The notes beneath the pieces are model-generated. The model ran no database searches. It was given only the letters and a program-made list of their open reading frames with translations, and had not been told where the DNA came from. From the NCBI GenBank assembly GCA_900553885.1, contig USFD01000082.1, positions 1 through 14,252 of the forward strand: a stretch of DNA of 14,252 nt. Direction: 5' to 3'. Shown here piece by piece: positions 6,969 through 14,252 of the stretch; within the stretch, counting starts at the first letter, position 1; the number at the start of each line of letters is the position of its first letter. This DNA is from an uncultured Ruminococcus sp. (GTDB lineage Bacteria; Bacillota; Clostridia; Lachnospirales; Lachnospiraceae). The translations under genes and the position numbers were made by a program.

Positions 6969-6996
6969 GTCCCGGAAGGAGTTTTCCCTCCGGGAC
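6969..6996 (+). other. Strong intergenic hairpin without a T-tract
   Basis: GTCCCGGA (6969-6976) pairs with TCCGGGAC (6989-6996). After one A-C mismatch three further pairs close a GTTT tetraloop, making 11 pairs in 28 bases. The bases that follow (ACAGCC) contain no T-run, so it is not a normal intrinsic terminator. It divides the transporter genes from the enzyme genes and may act in mRNA processing, stability or partial attenuation. The remaining 150-base gap (6913-7062) shows only a poor promoter-like pair (TTGAAA 7015-7020, GTAAAT 7038-7043), which I do not count as a promoter. Confidence 0.6.
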
Positions 6997-7062
6997 ACAG
7001 CCTCCGGCAGGAGATTGAAATCCACGGAAAATTATACGTAAATACAGAGAGGGACAGAATAT

Positions 7063-9129
7063 ATGAAGACAGCTTTGGAATGGAAACAGTATTATTCTAC
7101 CGCAGATTTTAAAGAAAATTATATATACAGAGGAAATGACCTTGGGGCGGCCTGTACAGATACCGGTGCTTCTTTCAAATTATGGAGCCCGGCTGCGGAC
7201 AGTGTCACCCTGAATTTGTATTCCCGGGGAGAAGGAGGAAAGGCCATTGCCTGTATCCCTATGCAGAAAGAAGAAAAGGGGGTCTGGAGCTGGCGGACAG
7301 GAGAAGATATGCACGGAATCTATTACGATTTTGTTCTGGATATTGAAGGAAAGAAGATCCGTTCTGCAGACCCCTGGGCCAGAGCCTGCGGCATTAACGG
7401 CAGACGCAGCATGGCGGTGGATCTGCGGCGCACGGACCCGGAAGGATGGAAGGAGGACCGGGCGCCGGAAGAAGGACCGGAGAGAATCATCTATGAACTC
7501 CATGTGAAGGAGTTCTCGTGGGACGAATCCGGCGGATTCCCGGAAGAGTACCGGGGAAAATATAAGGCTTTTACATGCAGGGATACGACGCTTTATCATG
7601 ATGGAATTCATCCCACAGGCCTGAACTATCTGAAGGACCTGGGAGTGACGCATGTGGAAATCATGCCTGCCTATGATTTTGGATCTGTAGACGAGGCGGG
7701 AGATGACACCCAGTTTAACTGGGGGTATGATCCGGTGAATTATAATGTCCCGGAAGGGTCCTATGCTACGGACGCCAGGCATGGAGAAGTCCGTATCCGG
7801 GAGATGAAAGAAATGGTACAGGCTCTCCATGCCCAGGGATTCGGCGTGATTCTGGATGTGGTATATAATCATACCTATTCTCTGGATTCCTGGTTTCAGC
7901 GAACAGCACCCTGGTATTTTTACCGGGTATTTGACGATGGCAGAATTTCCAACGGATCTGCCTGCGGAAATGATGTGGCCAGCGAGAGGGAGATGTGTGC
8001 GGACTATATCCTTGAGTCAGTTCTGTACTGGGCAGAGGAATACCATATTGACGGGTTCCGGTTTGATCTGATGGGGCTCCTGGATGTATCTCTGATGAAC
8101 CGGATCCGCCGGGAGCTGGATGTGCGGTATGGAAAAGGGGTAAAAATTCTGTTCGGAGAGCCATGGGCGGCTCAGGAGACAGCAATAGAAAACGGGGCGC
8201 CCAGGGCTCTTCGGGGAAATATTAATCTGCTGGATGAAAATATCGGGATGTTCTGCGATCTGACAAGGGACGCTGTGAAAGGCTCTGCTCTGAAAATAAA
8301 GCGTCCCGGGTTTATAACCGGTGCCCGGGGATACGAAAATGATATTGCAGAAAGTGTATCAGCCTGGGGAAAAACCGGCGTATCCAGCATTAAAGGGGAG
8401 ACAGCTCCCGTGAAGGCTCCTTCCCAGATTATAACGTATGTGTCATCCCACGATAACCAGACTTTATGGGATAAACTGGGAGAGACTGCGCAAGAGAGAG
8501 AAAGGATGCGCCTGAACCGGATGGCCGCTGCCATTTATATGACGTGCCAGGGCACACTGTTTCTTCTGTCCGGCGAAGAGTTCGCCCGCACAAAAAACGG
8601 GATGGAGGATTCGTTTAATGCGCCGGTAGCTCTGAACCGGCTGGATTGGAGGCTGGCCTGGGAGAATCAGGGCCTTGTAGAATATTACAAAGGGCTGATC
8701 GGGCTCAGAAGACAGCTTCCCGGACTTTGCGATAAGTCCGCAAAGGCTGCGGAGCGGATCGAGTATATCTGCAAATCCGATGGAATTGTAAGCTTTATGG
8801 TAGATAATCGAAGCGAAAACTGCTGTTCCAAATGGGACAGGCTGTGGATCATATACAACAGTACGAAGCAGAAAATCGTGTCTGAACCGGAGGGGAATGG
8901 CTGGGAGATTCTCTGTGACGCTCTGGACAGCACCAGATGGAAATATTCTGCTGCGGCGCCAAAAAGTGTGACGGCGGCAGCGCAGAGCGTTCTGATTCTG
9001 GGACACAGAGCGGACAGCCCTGTGTCCGGAACCGTGCAGGTCCGTATCAGAAAGGAGTACGGAAATAAACGGAAAAAGGGCGGACAGCGGCAGCAGAAAG
9101 AATGGCGGGAGGAGAAGGACGCAGTATGA
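7063..9129 (+). CDS. pulA: Type I pullulanase, cytoplasmic (GH13)
   Basis: A 688-residue alpha-1,6-debranching enzyme. A CBM48-like N-terminal module spans about 25-120 (FKLWSPAADSVTL at 38-50). The GH13 barrel follows with all conserved regions: DVVYNH (265-270), GFRFDLMG with nucleophile D335, FGEPW with acid/base E366, and SSHDN with D464. FNWGYDP (218-224) matches the YNWGYDP signature of type I pullulanases, which hydrolyse branch points in pullulan and branched maltodextrins. There is no signal peptide or surface anchor, so it acts on imported or stored glucan. ATG 7063 has GAGGGA eight bases upstream. Its last codons overlap the start of the debranching-enzyme gene by four bases (ATGA). 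The final 28 residues form a highly charged tail with 11 Lys/Arg, beyond the usual C-terminal beta domain; its role is unknown. Confidence 0.93.
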   Translation: MKTALEWKQYYSTADFKENYIYRGNDLGAACTDTGASFKLWSPAADSVTLNLYSRGEGGKAIACIPMQKEEKGVWSWRTGEDMHGIYYDFVLDIEGKKIRSADPWARACGINGRRSMAVDLRRTDPEGWKEDRAPEEGPERIIYELHVKEFSWDESGGFPEEYRGKYKAFTCRDTTLYHDGIHPTGLNYLKDLGVTHVEIMPAYDFGSVDEAGDDTQFNWGYDPVNYNVPEGSYATDARHGEVRIREMKEMVQALHAQGFGVILDVVYNHTYSLDSWFQRTAPWYFYRVFDDGRISNGSACGNDVASEREMCADYILESVLYWAEEYHIDGFRFDLMGLLDVSLMNRIRRELDVRYGKGVKILFGEPWAAQETAIENGAPRALRGNINLLDENIGMFCDLTRDAVKGSALKIKRPGFITGARGYENDIAESVSAWGKTGVSSIKGETAPVKAPSQIITYVSSHDNQTLWDKLGETAQERERMRLNRMAAAIYMTCQGTLFLLSGEEFARTKNGMEDSFNAPVALNRLDWRLAWENQGLVEYYKGLIGLRRQLPGLCDKSAKAAERIEYICKSDGIVSFMVDNRSENCCSKWDRLWIIYNSTKQKIVSEPEGNGWEILCDALDSTRWKYSAAAPKSVTAAAQSVLILGHRADSPVSGTVQVRIRKEYGNKRKKGGQRQQKEWREEKDAV

Positions 9130-11135
9130 AATGGGTATATGGAAAACAGGACTGGAAGACATTTGAGAGGGGCCTGGAAAACTGTTATCTTATGACAAAC
9201 GGACTGGGAGGATATTCTTCCCTGACCATGACCGGAGCTGCCGCCCGGGGGGACCATGCATTTTTCATGGCATGTACAGAAGCTCCGAATCACAGATATC
9301 ACCTGATTCAGAGGCTGGAAGAAGAGATCACAGTCGGGGAACGGTCCTGCTTCCTTTCCAGCCAGGAGTATGCTGACGGCAGCAGGCAGGAAGGATACCG
9401 CTTCCTGTCGGAATTTTCCTGGGAAGACACCCCTGTCTGGCGGTTCCATGTCAGCGGGGTGGAGATTGAAAAAGAGGCGGCCATGAAGCAGGGGGAAAAT
9501 ACCATTGCCGTCCGCTGGCATGTTGCCAATCGGACCCGGAGCCGGGTCAGACTGGCGGTTACACCTTATTTCCGTTTTGCGGAAAAGGGGAAAGACATCC
9601 GCGCCGATCAGAAATATAAGAGAAGAGAAGCAGTGCCGGAGTGTTCCGCTTACAGAGCCGGCACAATAGAAAGCAGGGGGCTTTTTCTGCATTTTTATAC
9701 CAACGGGCAGATTGAGGATATGCCGGAAAAAACCGAGAAGTATTTCTACGCTTACGATGCCTGTGATGGCAGAACAAAAACCGGGATGGCCAGGGCCGGA
9801 CATCGGATTGTATGGTGGGCCGGACCGGGGGAAACAGCGGACTTTGAGCTTCTGTATACCATGAATCGCCCGGAAAAGGAAAACCCGGAGAACAAAGAGA
9901 AAAAAGAATATACCCTGCCCTCTGTCCGGCAGATTATAGATGAAGAAAAGCAGCGACGCAAAGAGCTGGCGAAAACAGCAGGATTCCGTTCTGAAACAGC
10001 CGCTTTTCTGGCAAAAAGTGCGGATCAGTTCCTTTCCGAACGGGAATCTACCGGCGGGAAAACGATTCTTGCAGGATATCCGTTTTTTGAGGACTGGGGA
10101 AGAGACACTATGATTGCGCTGCCCGGTATCTGCCTTTCTACAGGCAGATATGAGGAGGCAAAGTCTATTCTCCGGACTTTTGCCGCGTATGAAAAGGATG
10201 GCCTTATGCCGAATCTGTTCCCGGAGGGAGAGAACGAGCCCATGTATAATACCGTGGATGCCTCCCTTCTTTTTATCAATTGTGTCTTTCTGTACTATAA
10301 CAGGACAGGTGACCGGGATTTCGTAAGGGAAGTTTATCCGGTAATGAGACGGATTGTGGAGTGTTATAAGAAAGGAACAGAATACGGAATCCATATGGAT
10401 TCGGATGGACTTCTGATGGCGGGGAAAGATCTGGATCAGGTAACCTGGATGGATGTGCGGGCCGGAGAAATTCTTCCGACGCCCCGGCACGGCAAACCGG
10501 TGGAGGTGAATGCCTACTGGTACAATGCCCTCCGGATTATGGAAGAACTGGCTCCGCTGTCCGGGGAAAGTGATACAGAATTTGCAGAGCTGGCGGAAAA
10601 GGTAAAGACATCTTTTAACAGCATTTTCTGGATGGAGGACAGACACTGTCTGAAGGATGTGATTTCCGGGACAGATGCGGACCGTCAGATCCGCTGCAAT
10701 CAGATCTGGGCGCTGTCTATGCCCTTTACCATGCTGGATGAAGCGAAAGAGCGTCAGATAATAGATACTGTATTTGAAAAACTGTACACGCCGTACGGAC
10801 TGCGTACGCTGGATCCGGAAGATCCTCAGTTTCATCCGGTCTATGAAGGTGAAATGCTGAAAAGAGATATGGCCTATCACCAGGGAACCGTATGGGCGTA
10901 TCCTCTGGGCGGATATTATCTTGCATATCTGAAAGTACATCACGGCAGCAAAGAGGCTGAAAATCTGGTGAAGGCACAGCTGGAAGTTCTGGAAAGCGCC
11001 ATGCGGGAGGGCTGTATCGGACAGCTCCCGGAGATTTACGACGGAGAAAATCCGGTATCTTCCAAAGGATGTTTCGCCCAGGCGTGGAGTGTGGGCGAGC
11101 TGCTCCGGGTATATGAAGCGCTGGAGCACGTCTGA
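9126..11135 (+). CDS. Glycogen debranching enzyme, amylo-alpha-1,6-glucosidase (GH133 type)
   Basis: A 669-residue protein matching the archaeal/bacterial glycogen debranching family. The N-terminal domain carries LMTNGLGGYSS (22-32). The C-terminal (alpha/alpha)6-type catalytic domain carries DWGRDTMIALPG (323-334), TWMDVR (440-445), VNAYWYNAL (461-469), YHQGTVWAYPLGGYY (584-598) and GQLPEIYDG (632-640). It removes alpha-1,6-linked glucose stubs; it is much shorter than the roughly 1500-residue eukaryotic enzyme and lacks the GH13 transferase domain. ATG 9126 is chosen because it overlaps the pullulanase stop as ATGA and has GGAGG and AAGGA just upstream; the in-frame ATG at 9102 lies before that ribosome site. 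No signal peptide is seen. Coupling to pullulanase suggests the two share branched dextrin or glycogen as substrate. Confidence 0.88.
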   Translation: MKWVYGKQDWKTFERGLENCYLMTNGLGGYSSLTMTGAAARGDHAFFMACTEAPNHRYHLIQRLEEEITVGERSCFLSSQEYADGSRQEGYRFLSEFSWEDTPVWRFHVSGVEIEKEAAMKQGENTIAVRWHVANRTRSRVRLAVTPYFRFAEKGKDIRADQKYKRREAVPECSAYRAGTIESRGLFLHFYTNGQIEDMPEKTEKYFYAYDACDGRTKTGMARAGHRIVWWAGPGETADFELLYTMNRPEKENPENKEKKEYTLPSVRQIIDEEKQRRKELAKTAGFRSETAAFLAKSADQFLSERESTGGKTILAGYPFFEDWGRDTMIALPGICLSTGRYEEAKSILRTFAAYEKDGLMPNLFPEGENEPMYNTVDASLLFINCVFLYYNRTGDRDFVREVYPVMRRIVECYKKGTEYGIHMDSDGLLMAGKDLDQVTWMDVRAGEILPTPRHGKPVEVNAYWYNALRIMEELAPLSGESDTEFAELAEKVKTSFNSIFWMEDRHCLKDVISGTDADRQIRCNQIWALSMPFTMLDEAKERQIIDTVFEKLYTPYGLRTLDPEDPQFHPVYEGEMLKRDMAYHQGTVWAYPLGGYYLAYLKVHHGSKEAENLVKAQLEVLESAMREGCIGQLPEIYDGENPVSSKGCFAQAWSVGELLRVYEALEHV

Positions 11136-11182
11136 AAAATGCCGGAACAGGAAAATCAATATATCAGGGAAGGAAGACAGTG

Positions 11183-12937
11183 ATGGAATTTGCAGGCGTT
11201 TACCATAAAACATCAGAACAGATGAGCTATGCTCTGAATGAAAATGAACTTATTATAAATCTGAAAACCGGATATGACGTAAAACGGGTGTTTATTTATT
11301 ACGGAGATCCCTTTGAGGCCGGTATTCTGGGCGGCAATGAAAAGTGGACAGGCACAAGGGAAGAAATTGTGTATAAAAAACGTCTTCCTCATCAGATCTG
11401 GTGGACGACCACTCTCGTACCGCCCTACAAAAGATGTAAATATTATTTTGAACTGCACACCGATGATCAGGTGTGGTACTATCTGGAGGACGGCTTCCTG
11501 ACTGAAGAACAGATCCGTCTGGAAGGAAGGATGCTGCAGTGTTTTGTTGTGCCGTGGATGAATCCGGCAGACGTAAACCGGACGCCTCACTGGGTAAATG
11601 ATACGGTCTGGTACCAGATTTTTCCGGACCGGTTCTGCAACGGGACGCCGGAGAAGAAAGATCCGGGTATTACTCCCTGGCAGACCGGGAAGGTAACAAA
11701 CAAAGAGAGATACGGAGGCAATCTGGAAGGCATCCGTCAGAAACTTCCCTACCTCCAGGAACTGGGAATTACTGGAATTTATCTGAATCCGATTATGGAG
11801 GCAGAGTCCAGCCACAAGTATGATACCACCGACTATACCCGTATCGATCCTGCATTCGGAGACGACCAGGTTATGCGCAGTCTCTGCCGCCAGGCCCATG
11901 AAAGAGGAATCCGGATTATGGTGGACGCTGTGTTCAACCACTGCGGAAGAAAGTTCGCTCCCTGGCTGGATGTTCAGGAAAAGGGCAGGAATTCCGCTTA
12001 TGCAGACTGGTTTATGATCCGCGACTGGGAGAATCTGAACCGTCATGCTGATACAAGAGACGGAAGATTTTTTTCCTTTGCTTTTGCGGACGGGATGCCC
12101 AAACTTAATACCAATAATGATGAAGTGATTGCTTATTTCTGCAAGGTATGTGAGGACTGGGTGAAAAAATATGATATTGACGGCATACGTTTTGATGTGG
12201 GAAATGAAGTATCCCATCGGTTCTTGAAACGGATCCGGGAACATCTCAAAAATCTCAAACCGGATATTTACCTGCTGGGTGAAATCTGGCACGACGCCAG
12301 TCAGTGGCTTCAGGGAGACGAGTACGATTCTGTTATGAATTATCCCCTTATGAGCGGAATTCATGACTTTTTCCTGGATGAATCCCTGGGAAAGGAAACG
12401 TTTGAATATATGGTGAACCGCTGTTATACTATGTATATGCAGCAGAACAATAATGTTCTGTTTAATCTGCTGGATTCCCACGATACAGAAAGGCTGATGA
12501 ACCGGTTCCATGACCTGGATCTGTTTTATCAGCAGCTGGCTGTGCTTTTTACACTGCCGGGCAGTCCGTGTATATATTACGGGACGGAGATTGCCATGGA
12601 GGGCGGATTCGATCCGGACTGCAGGCGCTGTATGCCGTGGGAGAAGATAGGAACGGAAGAGAACAAAGAGCGGATCGCACAGATAAAGACGCTTATAAAG
12701 ATCCGCCGCCGGGAGGAAGCATGCAGAAGCCTGTATTTTCATTTCCCGAATCAGTATGAAAACAGTCGCTGTGTGGAATACATCAAGCTGGATTCGCAGA
12801 ACAGAAAGCTGGAAGTGCTTTTGAATTGTTCCCGGGAGGCTGTAAAGACGGAACCTGGCGGCGAAATCCTTTTTGCCAGAAATTACCACGATAACATACT
12901 GGAACCAAAAGGAACTCTGATACGGAAGAGCGGTTAA
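11183..12937 (+). CDS. Neopullulanase / cyclomaltodextrinase / maltogenic amylase (GH13_20)
   Basis: A 584-residue cytoplasmic enzyme with the layout of the neopullulanase group: a CBM34-like N-terminal domain (about 1-125), then the GH13 barrel from VWYQIFPDRF (142-151). Region I is DAVFNH (248-253), nucleophile D338 lies in GIRFDVGNEVSH, acid/base E367 in LLGEIW, and D434 in LDSHDTERL. MPKLN (305-309) is the region V marker of the neopullulanase subfamily. Such enzymes cut cyclodextrins, pullulan and maltodextrins, handle some alpha-1,6 bonds, and often form domain-swapped dimers. Region II reads DVGNE where family members usually have DVANE, a conservative change. AAGGAA lies seven bases before ATG 11183; the GTG directly in front of it is too close to that site. 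It starts 47 bases after the debranching gene. The exact product profile cannot be told from sequence. Confidence 0.9.
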   Translation: MEFAGVYHKTSEQMSYALNENELIINLKTGYDVKRVFIYYGDPFEAGILGGNEKWTGTREEIVYKKRLPHQIWWTTTLVPPYKRCKYYFELHTDDQVWYYLEDGFLTEEQIRLEGRMLQCFVVPWMNPADVNRTPHWVNDTVWYQIFPDRFCNGTPEKKDPGITPWQTGKVTNKERYGGNLEGIRQKLPYLQELGITGIYLNPIMEAESSHKYDTTDYTRIDPAFGDDQVMRSLCRQAHERGIRIMVDAVFNHCGRKFAPWLDVQEKGRNSAYADWFMIRDWENLNRHADTRDGRFFSFAFADGMPKLNTNNDEVIAYFCKVCEDWVKKYDIDGIRFDVGNEVSHRFLKRIREHLKNLKPDIYLLGEIWHDASQWLQGDEYDSVMNYPLMSGIHDFFLDESLGKETFEYMVNRCYTMYMQQNNNVLFNLLDSHDTERLMNRFHDLDLFYQQLAVLFTLPGSPCIYYGTEIAMEGGFDPDCRRCMPWEKIGTEENKERIAQIKTLIKIRRREEACRSLYFHFPNQYENSRCVEYIKLDSQNRKLEVLLNCSREAVKTEPGGEILFARNYHDNILEPKGTLIRKSG

Positions 12938-12985
12938 CCGGAAAAAGAACTCTGATACGGAAGAACGGTTAACCGGAAAAAGAAC
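12912..12985. repeat. 35-base tandem duplication across the neopullulanase stop codon
   Basis: A 35-base unit at 12912-12946 is repeated at 12947-12981 with a single G/A difference, followed by the first four bases (GAAC) of a third copy. Unit one holds the last codons and TAA stop of the neopullulanase gene; unit two is noncoding. Each copy contains the perfect ten-base palindrome CGGTTAACCG (12931-12940 and 12966-12975). It looks like a fairly recent replication-slippage duplication. Confidence 0.9.
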
Positions 12986-13062
12986 AAAGCGGGTTTTGGC
13001 CTCTGTTTTACCGCGGGGCCGTCCTGTTTCGGCCGTGGGAAACCGTTCCGGCCTGTGGGAGA
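12986..13062 (+). other. GC-rich spacer before the last gene
   Basis: Between the tandem repeat and the ribosome site of the next gene lies a GC-rich stretch. It holds a short inverted repeat, GGCCG (13017-13021) and CGGCC (13030-13034), and two similar pieces, GGCCGTGGGA (13031-13040) and GGCCTGTGGGA (13050-13060). No promoter and no T-run terminator are evident. Confidence 0.3.
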
Positions 13063-13075
13063 AGGGAGAGTAATT

Positions 13076-14252
13076 ATGAGAGAACATACAGACAAATGGT
13101 GGAAAAACGCGGTAGTATATCAGATTTATCCCAAAAGCTTTCAGGATTCCAACGGGGACGGGTATGGAGATATCCGTGGAATGATCAGCCGCCTGGACTA
13201 TCTGAAAGATCTGGGAATTGATGCGGTATGGATTTCTCCGATGTACTGCTCGCCTCAGGATGATAATGGATATGATATCTCTGATTATCAGAAGATTGAT
13301 CCTATGTTCGGTACACTGGAGGATATGGATGAACTGATCCGGGAGGCAGGAAAGCGGGATATAAAAATTATTATGGATCTGGTGCTCAACCATACATCGG
13401 ACGAGCACCGCTGGTTTCAGGAGGCTGTAAAAGGGAAAGATAATCCTTATCATGATTATTATGTGTGGAGAGATGGAGAAGAGGGCGTTTATCCGAACGA
13501 TATGAAGTCCACATTCGGCGGTCCTGCATGGGAGTGGGTGCCGGAGCTGAAGCAGTATTATTTCCATCAGTTTTCTGTAAAGCAGCCGGATCTGAACTGG
13601 GACAATCCGAAAGTCCGCCGGGAAATCTATGATATGATTCTGTGGTGGATGGACAGAGGCGTGGGCGGTTTCCGGCTGGATGTGATTGATCAGATCGCGA
13701 AGGAGCCGGATCTTGGTATTACAAACAACGGCCCCAGACTTCACGAGTATCTGCAGGAAATGAGCCGGGAGACGTTCCGGAAGGGAGATCTGATTACCGT
13801 GGGAGAGGCCTGGGGCGCTACTCCTGCGATTGCGAAAAAATACAGTAATCCGGACGGAAGTGAATTTTCCATGGTTTTCCAGTTCGAACACATGGTGCTG
13901 GATCAGGAGGAAGGAAAAGAAAAATGGGACCTTGCGCCGCTCCCGTTTGTGCGGCTGAAAAAATGTCTGGAAAAATGGCAGAGAGAGCTGTATGGAAAAG
14001 GCTGGAACAGTCTGTTCTGGGACAATCATGATCTGCCCAGAATCGTTTCCCGCTGGGGCGATGACGGTGCATACCGGGTTCCCTCCGCAAAGATGCTGGC
14101 CGCTGTCCTTCATGGAATGCAGGGCACGCCATATATCTATCAGGGAGAAGAACTGGGGATGACGAATGTCCGGTTTGACAGGATTGAAGATTACCGGGAT
14201 ATTGAGACGCTCAATATGTATCGCGGGCGCCTGGAGGCCGGGGCTGAGAAAG
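13076..14252 (+). CDS. Oligo-1,6-glucosidase-type alpha-glucosidase (GH13_31), 3' end missing
   Basis: An open frame of 392 full codons runs from ATG 13076 to the window edge; the usual family length is about 540-570 residues, so roughly the C-terminal third lies outside. AGGGAG lies seven bases before the start. The N-terminus WWKNAVVYQIYPKSF and the metal-loop motif DSNGDGYGD (24-32) are typical of the oligo-1,6-glucosidase group. Region I is DLVLNHTSD (101-109), the subfamily marker QPDLN is at 170-174, nucleophile D202 lies in GFRLDVID, acid/base E244 in TVGEAW, and D319 in WDNHD. Val203 right after the nucleophile is the residue linked to alpha-1,6 preference in this group (Thr or Ala favours alpha-1,4). 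It should release glucose from isomaltose, panose and similar fragments in the cytoplasm. A DexB-like glucan 1,6-alpha-glucosidase is the closest alternative. Confidence 0.9.
   Translation, partial: MREHTDKWWKNAVVYQIYPKSFQDSNGDGYGDIRGMISRLDYLKDLGIDAVWISPMYCSPQDDNGYDISDYQKIDPMFGTLEDMDELIREAGKRDIKIIMDLVLNHTSDEHRWFQEAVKGKDNPYHDYYVWRDGEEGVYPNDMKSTFGGPAWEWVPELKQYYFHQFSVKQPDLNWDNPKVRREIYDMILWWMDRGVGGFRLDVIDQIAKEPDLGITNNGPRLHEYLQEMSRETFRKGDLITVGEAWGATPAIAKKYSNPDGSEFSMVFQFEHMVLDQEEGKEKWDLAPLPFVRLKKCLEKWQRELYGKGWNSLFWDNHDLPRIVSRWGDDGAYRVPSAKMLAAVLHGMQGTPYIYQGEELGMTNVRFDRIEDYRDIETLNMYRGRLEAGAEK

Noticed and set aside
7015..7043. Possible promoter before pulA (TTGAAA, 17 bases, GTAAAT).
   Set aside because: The -10 box matches only three of six positions, which is too weak without transcript data.
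13017..13034. GGCCG/CGGCC stem as a terminator between neopullulanase and the last gene.
   Set aside because: Only five pairs and no T-run follow, so there is no real support for termination.
8685..14113. Two very long antisense open frames (minus strand, 8685-11213 and 11213-14113).
   Set aside because: They lie opposite strongly supported enzyme genes. The second is codon-aligned with both GH13 genes and the first with the debranching gene, so they stay open simply because TTA, CTA and TCA codons are avoided there. Their translations are Phe/His/Arg-rich with no recognisable domain.
1..14252. CRISPR arrays, tRNA or rRNA genes, insertion sequences, phage genes.
   Set aside because: No regularly spaced repeats, clover-leaf sequences, rRNA motifs, transposase or integrase frames were seen in the window.

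Overview
The window looks like part of a chromosome of a Gram-positive gut-type Firmicute, most like the Lachnospiraceae. The reasons are strong AGGAGG-type ribosome sites on almost every gene, lipobox lipoproteins, a sugar ABC importer without its own ATPase, moderate GC, and a LacI regulator beside a maltodextrin cluster. The taxonomic assignment is inference from gene style; no rRNA or marker gene is present.

Left arm (about 114-3131, minus strand): three closely spaced genes read leftward from one promoter. They are a LacI-family repressor (start 3131), a predicted lipoprotein of unknown function (start 2083), and a nitrilase-superfamily amidohydrolase of the Nit2/omega-amidase type (start 971). 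The gaps between them are 16 and 17 bases. Bases 1-113 hold no gene I can support.

Regulatory hub (3132-3408): the repressor operon and the sugar operon diverge from a 277-base region. It holds a promoter on each strand (TTGATT-17-TATAAT leftward, TTGACG-17-TAAGAT rightward), repeated CGAAA motifs, a candidate MalR-like operator just downstream of the rightward start, and a GCACAA/TTGTGC inverted repeat.

Right arm (3409-14252, plus strand): first a lipoprotein maltodextrin-binding protein and two MalF/MalG-type permeases. After a 150-base gap with a strong hairpin come four intracellular alpha-glucan enzymes: type I pullulanase, glycogen debranching enzyme (GH133 type), neopullulanase/cyclomaltodextrinase (GH13_20), and an oligo-1,6-glucosidase-type GH13_31 enzyme. 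The last has no stop codon before the window ends. A 35-base tandem duplication spans the stop codon of the neopullulanase gene.

Together the right arm reads as import and cytoplasmic breakdown of branched maltodextrins. The lipoprotein captures the oligosaccharide, the permeases import it (probably with a shared MsmX-type ATPase encoded elsewhere), pullulanase and the debranching enzyme remove alpha-1,6 branches, and neopullulanase and oligo-1,6-glucosidase reduce the products to small sugars. The individual families are well known. The least explained items are the six-cysteine lipoprotein, the amidase in the regulator operon, the possible operators, and the two intergenic repeat/hairpin structures. 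I did not find a clearly new system.
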